From Microvelia longipes (taxonomy: Eukaryota > Arthropoda > Insecta > Hemiptera > Veliidae): a stretch of 64,000 nucleotides of DNA. Location: NCBI GenBank assembly GCA_018340805.1, contig JACMZG010001914.1, positions 46,297,549 to 46,361,548 on the forward strand. The letters run 5' to 3'. The translations under genes and the position numbers were made by a program. Below are positions 57,504 through 64,000 of this stretch, one piece after another (the stretch's first letter is position 1; each line of letters begins with the position of its first letter). Under the pieces are notes generated by a model. That model was given only the letters and a program-made list of their open reading frames with translations. It made no database searches and was not told where the DNA came from.

Positions 57504-58229
57504 TTAATAATATATTTCAAAGAAAGTTCACTAAAAGGAAAAAATCAACAGAATTTTACAGCCGCAAGCGGTAAATTTTATTAATGTCAAGGAAATAAAA
57601 TGTGATTATTTACTCCCTAAATCTAGACAATAAATAAACTTCACATTAAATACCGTCTTAACATTAAAGCCTGGGTATTTCAAATCAATGCAACAAGGAT
57701 CTAAACTAGGAAGAACCTAAATACCAACACAACAAAACAATATAAACTACTTAAATTTAATCAACTATCCAGGTTATCAGGCCTACCAATTTAAAATTAA
57801 TAACTAAATTGCCAACTCGAACGTATTAACTAAAAAAATCTATCTCAAACTAAAATCAGGACAATTTTATCAATAAAACTATTTTAATAAATTCTATATT
57901 TCTTATTGCTAACTTAAATTGCTTTATTAAGTTCGAATTAAGTTTAAGTTTGTATGGAAACTTCAGAATGTATTTCTTAATAAAAGTTAATAAACAGTTT
58001 GAAAATAACCTTATAAGGTAGAATATATTCAATTATTTTGATTACATGCTGAAATGGAATCGATTTATGTATATTTTTTTATTTAAAAACTTTGCAATTT
58101 CGACTTAAACTAGTTTTTATAATATTTTTTTTATTCCAATTAACCAGTCTATAGTAGATGTTATAATTTATTCAATTTAGACCCAGACTGATTTTTTTAT
58201 TAGTTTTCTTGAAGTAAAAAATGACATTA
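57504..58229. other. No gene recognised
   Basis: AT-rich; nothing identified. Confidence 0.5.
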
Positions 58230-58390
58230 CAAGCGATCGTACGAGTACGCGATGATTAAGTAGCGTCATACATTTACTTAAGTGTATGATTGTCTGTAGC
58301 GTGTCCGAAGACGTATCGCAATATAAATTGCAATACGAATGAGCGAAGCGTGTCAGAAGTGGCGAGAAGAGCGTATCGACAAGTTGTAAG
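58230..58390. other. CpG-richer block
   Basis: 'agcgatcgtacgagtacgcg', 'gagcgaagcgtgtcagaagt' and 'gagcgtatcgac' give a local rise in CpG. It resembles the 'gagcgaagcg' part of family A and the 'gagcgtatcgcatccg' stretch at 8790, so it is probably a repeat fragment. Confidence 0.35.
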
Positions 58391-58664
58391 GTGTTTTAAT
58401 AAATATTTTACTTAAAATTAAATAGAGCTTCAAAATTTAGATTAAATAACAGAATTATCAGATTATATAACAGTTCTTAAAAATAGATAAAGATTTTAAA
58501 GCTAATGCTGTACAAACAACTACAGATATTAAAATTAACCACTATTATATTTCCTGCCTCAGATTAATAATTTAATTCCATTATTATCATTATTTTTATT
58601 TATTTTTGTTTCATTCAAGAAGATAAATTATAAGTTCAACACTTAATAATTTATAAACAGAGAA
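58391..58664. other. No gene recognised
   Basis: AT-rich; nothing identified. Confidence 0.5.
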
Positions 58665-58777
58665 AACAGAGTCTCCGCTCTAGCTTGCTACTGGAGGCTC
58701 TCATCATAATCTAAAAAATTGTAATTAAATTTGTAACAATTTGATGGAAATAAAGAAGATTATTATTATTATTATAT
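58665..58777 (+). mobile_element. LINE 3' end with stem-loop and (TTA)n tail
   Basis: 'gagtctccgctctagcttgc' with 'ggaggctc' forms an imperfect stem-loop. 'gatggaaataaagaaga' and a (TTA)n run follow. This is typical of 5'-truncated non-LTR elements. Confidence 0.6.
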
Positions 58778-58825
58778 AGAGTGATGACATTTTACTCATC
58801 ACTATGGGCATCTTGAGGCTAAATA

Positions 58826-59003
58826 CTATAGTGCGATACACGGCTGAAATCAGTTGACAGCGCGGGAAAATAATGTTGAGGAACCAATAAGGGTGGCCTG
58901 ATTTGAAATTTTGGGAGTGGTTTTACATTCAGGACTAACCTCATTGGCTCCCTCGCATTATTTTCCTACGCTGTCAACTGATTTTAACCGTGTGTCGTAA
59001 TAT
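58826..59003. mobile_element. Palindromic MITE, ~70-bp arms
   Basis: Arms from 58826 and to 59003 share 'acacgg', 'aatcagttgacagcg' and 'ggaaaataatg', then 'ccaat(a/g)agg', in inverted order with a ~45-bp loop. The left arm holds 'gcgcgggaaaa', an E2F-like string. The target duplication is not clear. Confidence 0.75.
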
Positions 59004-59626
59004 AGAACTACATTAAAACACTTATAACAAAGCAAAGATATAAAAGCACAAAAAACATATTCGACTTGACTAAAAATATTTAAAAATTAGAGAATTCGTT
59101 AAAAATTGACTCAGCAATACATATAAATGAAAGAAGGTTACTACGCTAAAGTTTATAGGGAGTCTAAAAACTAACTTAAAGTCCCGAGATACCTTGACAC
59201 CCAATTTTTAAACAAAATAATAAAACTAAAGTCGGTTTTCATATTACGTAATATGAAACATTATGTTTTATTATTCTGTTACCGAAGAATCAATTTGATT
59301 TTTTTTTATTTGATTTTTTACTATAGATTAATATCAATTCTTTTTATTTAGCATCAGAATAAATACTTTTTGAATTCAAACCGATGCTATCTGCATCATT
59401 TTATTACGATCATTATACGTTAAAGGGTTTTTATTTTATTATTCCGAGTTATTGCTTTTTACAGATGCATTCTTTTAATAGCATTCTTTTTGTGTTCATA
59501 AACTAATCAAAACTTAAGTGTGTGACTCAAAAAGTTATAAATCTGTAATTAGTCCTTGAACAATAAGCGCTTTTCACATTTAGCACTTAGCTTGATCTCG
59601 TTGGTATCTGTTATTTCCAGAGGATT
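59004..59626. other. No gene recognised
   Basis: AT-rich; nothing identified. Confidence 0.5.
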
Positions 59627-60105
59627 GTGGAATGGCTGCTATTATCGGTAGTGTCTACATTCGGAAAAAGATTATTGGTTAACTTTCTGTCGGTTGTTGT
59701 GAAATGACTGCTTTTATCGGTAGTGTCTATAATTCGAAGAAGATTATTGGTTGGCTTTCTGTCTGTTGTTGGGGAATGGCTGCTATTATCGATAGTGTGT
59801 ATAATTCTATAGATAGTGTCTATAATTCGAAGAAGATTATTGGTTGGCTTTCTGTCTGTTGTTGTGGAATGGCTGCTGTTATCGATAGTGTCTATAATTC
59901 GAAGAAGATTATTGGTTGGCTTTCTGTCTGTTGTTGGGGAATGGCTGCTATTATCGGTAGTGTCTATAATTCGAAGAAGATTATTGGTTGGCTTTCTGTC
60001 TGTTGTTGGGGAATGGCTGCTATTATCGGTAGTGTCTATAATTCGAAGAAGATTATTGGTTGGCTTTCTGTCGGTTGTATCTGTCGGCTAGAGTATCGGG
60101 GCTAA
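59627..60105 (+). repeat. Minisatellite, 72-bp unit
   Basis: About six and a half units of 'ggaatggctgctattatcgg', 'tagtgtctataattcgaaga', 'agattattggttggctttct', 'gtctgttgttgg'. The unit is a multiple of three, so two frames stay open (24 residues per unit, e.g. SVYNSKKIIGWLSVCCWG). Alternative frames are equally open, so a protein is not supported. Confidence 0.95.
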
Positions 60106-60309
60106 ATTTTTTTTTGTCTTTTAAGGCCGTAAAAACTGGCTCGACTTGGGTGTTTAACGAATGTTTTTTGGAGATTGACGATCATAAGTGTTAATTTGGC
60201 CCATGCCCAACCGTAGGCATATAAAAACATATCAACATTTTGATTATGATTCAGGCTTGAGGAACTAGATATGAAGGCAGCAAGGAATTATTTGTTAGCT
60301 ATGACACCG

Positions 60310-61545
60310 GATTCTACTCTATACTTTACTCTCCAGTGGCGGACTGAGCCAAAAAGGCCCAAGGAGGGTCCGGTCTAAAAATGCCTAAATGTACATTCTA
60401 AGAGGCCTAATGGGGGGGGGGGGGGGGAGTTCCTATATTGCTTCTCAGAGGGGTCTACATTTAACTAGAGTAGTATTAATGATTATAGCAATCTTAATTT
60501 AATTTATTTAACTTTAATTTCAATTTAATAAAATTAAATCAAATCATATTATTTTATTTAAATAAATTAAAATTAAGTTAAGTTAATACAATAAATAAGT
60601 AAGAATAAAATATACTTGAGTACAACCTAAATTTATTCATTTAAATGAAATATTTAACTAAACTATTTCATGTTATGTATGTTAGGGGCCCCTTGAGGCC
60701 TTAGTCTTCCGTTTGGGACCTTTAAAGGCCCAAGTATAAAGAATGGGGGCCCTAAAAGACCTAAATTTAGGTAACAAATTGAGAATATTTTTAAAAACCT
60801 CGTGACTCTTATGTTATGAATGTATCAAATATTATATATGTTTATAATTTTTTTAGTTTTTGTTGTCTTTTCTTTAAGTTTACTTTTGGCTGAGGGGCCT
60901 AAAGAGGGTTACCGCCCTCGACCTTAATGGCCAGTCCGCCCCTGCTCTATACTTTACAATATACTTTACTCTATACTTTACAATATACTTTACTCTATAT
61001 TTTACAATATATACTTTACTCTATACTTTACAATATACTTTACTGTATATTTTACTGTATACTGTACTCTATACTTTACAATATTCTTTACTCTATACTT
61101 TACAATATACTTTACTCTATACTTTAGTCCATACTTTACTCTATACTTTACAATATACTTTAGTCCATACTTTACTCTATACTTTAGTCCATACTTTACT
61201 CTATATTTTGCTGTATACTTTACTCTATACTTTAGTCCATACTTTACTCTATATTTTGCTGTATACTTTACTCTATACTTTAGTCCATACTTTACTCTAT
61301 ATTTTACTTTATATTTTACTCTATACTTTACTCTATATTTTACGCTATACTTTACTCTATATTTTACTCTATACTTTACTCTATATTTTACTCTATACTT
61401 TACTCTATACTTTACTCTATATTTTACTCTATACTTTACTCTATATTTTACTGTATACGTTACTCTATATTTTCCTGTATACTTTACTGTATATTTTACT
61501 GTATACTTTACTGTTTATTTTACTCTATATTTTACTGTATACCCT
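60310..61545 (+). repeat. 12-bp satellite 'tttactctatac', split by a hAT-like element
   Basis: A short stub (60311-60333) lies left of the element at 60334-60944 and the main array follows it (60945-61545). Variants include 'tttacaatatac' and 'tttagtccatac', forming higher-order blocks. Leu-Tyr-rich frames are artefacts. Confidence 0.9.
60334..60944. mobile_element. hAT-like MITE inserted in a satellite
   Basis: Tips 'cagtggcggactgagcca' and 'tggccagtccgcccctg' are inverted (13 of the first ~17 bases agree after one gap). CAGNGGCGGACTG tips are common in hAT elements. An 8-bp duplication is not exact because the flanks are satellite units. A 16-G run (60412-60427) lies inside. No coding frame. 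Confidence 0.75.
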
Positions 61546-62599
61546 AAGCTTCTGTTATTTATTTCTTTTAACCTGTCATTTTTATAATTAGAGCTTAACA
61601 TATAGTTTTATAAGTTAAATGCGTGCGAACTACGAAATTCATGTGTGGTACTGTGATTTTTGTACATTTTTATGTACAGTTATTTACTAGCAAATAATTG
61701 TGATTTTTGGCCGTCTTTTGTACGCTATGATTAGGCTGTAGGGAGGTCCTTCATCTTCTTTTTCTTCCCGAGATCCTAGTTGCTGACACCTGTCATATCT
61801 TTAAACAATCTTTTCTTACTTCGCTCAAAAAGACGTAACTCGATAATAACTTGATGTTTTTCTCTCTCCGATCTGCTCCGGACCACTACCATCTTCGGAA
61901 AACTTACTTTTTTTATCAAATAATCATTTTAACCAAAATTACTATCTTTCTTCAAATGTTTCTTGAATTTCCGTCCCGGATTTTTAGTTTTTTATTAAAG
62001 CTCACGTACTGATTTAAACTATTTCTTGTCATTTTTTCGCTTATTTTTTTTTTAAGCTTTTCGATATAATACTATTAAAAAAAATATAAAATCAGACGTT
62101 AAAGCTTGCAAAATTTGTTTCCTTATAAACCACTAAACTAAAGGGTTATCGCACTGAGAGAAATTATTTTTTCAAAAAGAAAATCTGTTAAAAAAATAGA
62201 AAACCTTAAAAAATATAAAATGACAACTCTTAGATAATATAGAATCAATTGAAAAAAATTAAGATTTTTCAAATTAGTTTAAAGCATAATGAAAATACAC
62301 TCGTACCCTATAAACACCTTGTTTTTAAAGAGTTGCACACTTTAGTTATTTATTTGACTAACTTTGAAGTTGAATTTTCAATTATAGTTTTTAGTCCATG
62401 TGTAGTTTTTGAAGAAAGAAAGTAAATAAATAAATAAGAAAGAAAGTAAATAAGTTAAAAAGAAATAGTGTAGTTTTTTGCCCTAGTAAAATTAGGGCAA
62501 ATTAAAAAACACATTGTAAAAATTAGTTTTAAATGAAATTTTTTTTTCGATTTGTTTCAAGTTTTATGAAGATATTTAGGTTATTTGATAAAAACTGAA
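61546..62599. other. No gene recognised
   Basis: AT-rich; nothing identified. Confidence 0.5.
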
Positions 62600-62950
62600 C
62601 GAATGCTGATAATGAGATGAAACAATTAATTCTAAATATCAAATCGATCAAACAAATTTATTGCGTTTTTCGAAATTTGCTGTGTCATCCTTGCCTATTA
62701 ATGTATTTATAAAACATATATATTTTTCTAAGAAGTAAAATTAGATCTTTAGTTTCAACTATTTAGTCTAAACCCACTAGGAGGTACGATAATACACTCA
62801 TACTCTCACACACACACACACATCCTCACAGACAGAGAACTTCGTCAAAACTTCTCAGGAGGTCTTCAAACGCATGTTTGAAATATTTTCGCAAACACAA
62901 TACTTTTACTGTAAACCTGCGGAATTAAAGAAAAAAAAGTAAAAATATAA
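62600..62950 (-). repeat. Family A 5' half
   Basis: 'gctgataatgagatgaaaca', a CA-rich run near 62805-62822, 'aacttctcaggaggtcttca' and 'gcaaacacaatacttttact' are the reverse of the reference copy's 5' half. Confidence 0.6.
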
Positions 62951-62959
62951 AATGGAATA

Positions 62960-63590
62960 ATAGTTATTTATGCAACAAGGGATGAAAGTAAGTTTTACAG
63001 CTCAAGTTAAAGTTTCGTCCTAAGGCAGCGCCGAAGGAGGAAACTTCATTAGCTCACGAGGCCGGTAGGCCGAGGGAGATAAACTAGTTAGCTCCTGAGG
63101 CTTGCCGAGAGAGTTAACTAACATTTTGGCTCCCGAGGCTTGACAAGGGAGATAATACGAGAGCTGAAAACTTTCATCCCTTGTTGCATATTAAATTTTA
63201 TCTACGACTAGAGAACTAATTCTAACAACTATTAATATATTCTTTAGCTCCTTAATTGTTATTGTGTTAGTTTAGTTTATTCTTACCATGTCAATTACTC
63301 TGATGAAGAGAGAATAAAGCCACTATCTTCACATTATTTTATTGTAAGCTGTCAATAGAATAATGTGTAATACTATATTTGTAATTTAAACATTAGCGTG
63401 TGTATATTGTATATTCTACCCGTAATACCAAGATAACACCGAAAAAAATCCTAAAAATATCCTAAAAATTTTACTAAAAAATCTGTCAAGTTGGCAATAC
63501 TTTCACTTTTCCTCCCTAGGGAGTAAAAGTACATTTACAGTGTGAGGTAACAAGACTGTAAGTAGAACTTACAATACAAGGAGTTGATAA
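62960..63590 (+). mobile_element. ~620-bp dispersed element, copy 3
   Basis: Nearly identical to copy 1 at 9807-10432. It shares with copy 2 an extra 'gagaactaattctaa' segment that copy 1 lacks, so copy 1 carries a small deletion. Confidence 0.88.
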
Positions 63591-64000
63591 AATAAATTGT
63601 AATGTTCGGCAATGGATTTCTCTGTTTTATCCCTTTAATTTAAACCACCTGTTGTTATAACTTTATTCCCCTTGAAAATTGCGATTCAAACGAAACTTGT
63701 TTCACTTTTTGAATCATATTAATATGACGCACCTATTTAGCGTGTAAATATATAGATGAATTGTTACGACTATTTTGTCGATTTGTTCCAGAATTATTAT
63801 TATTAAAATTATTAAGTGAACTGGCCTGTTGGTATAAGAATGATAATTATTTCTCTCGAATTTGTTGTTTTCTTGGTATACAAATTTTAATAATTATTGT
63901 CGGACCTCCATGTTAGATAAACAACTTATGAGAGTGCAAACTTGAATACAGAAATGTTTTAATGGGGGAAATCAGAGTTCTTGCGCTTCTTTAGTGCTTA
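63591..64000. other. No gene recognised
   Basis: AT-rich; nothing identified. Confidence 0.5.

Noticed and set aside
58665..58712. Hammerhead-like string (ATGATGA... on the minus strand)
   Set aside because: The core starts ATGATGA, not CTGATGA, there is no GAAA at the right place, and the sequence fits a LINE 3' stem-loop followed by (TTA)n.
60927..61591. Leu-Tyr-rich frames
   Set aside because: By-product of the 12-bp satellite, whose unit is a multiple of three.

Overview
The window looks like an animal nuclear genome, most likely an insect. It is strongly AT-rich, with no operons or dense coding. It carries tRNA-derived SINEs, LINE tails ending in (TTA)n, several classes of MITE with target-site duplications, many minisatellites and long (TA)n tracts, and two short exon-like reading frames that end at GT splice donors. 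I cannot name the species; a hemipteran-like insect is only a guess.

Gene content is minimal. Two candidate first coding exons stand out, both on the + strand. One is at 18440-18670 (77 codons, phase-0 donor, preceded by a CpG-richer leader). The other is at 44595-44722 (42 codons, phase-2 donor, strong start context, about 250 bp downstream of a perfect palindrome made of two E2F-type sites). No downstream exons could be joined to either. Nearly all other open frames are translations of tandem repeats or of dispersed repeats.

The main content is mobile and repetitive DNA. (1) Foldback palindromes and single-armed relatives carry hammerhead ribozyme cores (CTGANGA, stem II, GAAA, minimal stem III) of the kind known from Penelope-like elements. 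There are eleven motifs at about 4.6, 4.8, 6.6, 15.0, 16.8, 17.0, 19.4, 25.7, 30.7, 30.8 and 31.2 kb; eight have an intact core. (2) An abundant dispersed family, here 'family A', has a 3' half with a 5S-rRNA-like internal promoter block followed by a GAGCGAAGCGAGTCCG block. Copies lie near 6.3, 8.7, 20.9, 27.4, 36.6 and 51.3 kb, with many 5' fragments. (3) A tRNA-headed SINE has four copies plus a fragment, one beside a tRNA-Glu(TTC) pseudogene. (4) DNA-transposon MITEs include an 8-bp-TSD CATAGAG family, TA-TSD mariner-like elements, a TTA-TSD PIF/Harbinger-like element and a hAT-like element. (5) A ~620-bp family of unknown class has a GC-rich hairpin core (three copies). (6) At least 17 unrelated minisatellites are present, several of them inside or interrupted by a transposon.

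Layout: 0-8 kb holds a SINE, MITE, minisatellite, hammerhead palindrome and family A. 9.8-17 kb holds the first 620-bp element, minisatellites, the SINE/tRNA-Glu pair and ribozymes. 18-19.5 kb holds the better candidate exon and a ribozyme palindrome. 20-31 kb holds nested family A/mariner, minisatellites and a ribozyme palindrome with a retroposon inside it. 33-43 kb holds minisatellites, an 830-bp MITE, a GC-richer unidentified block, and PIF and CATAGAG MITEs. 43.8-45.2 kb holds a SINE and the second candidate exon. 46-64 kb holds minisatellites, family A, the second copies of several MITEs, a hAT-like element and the third 620-bp element.
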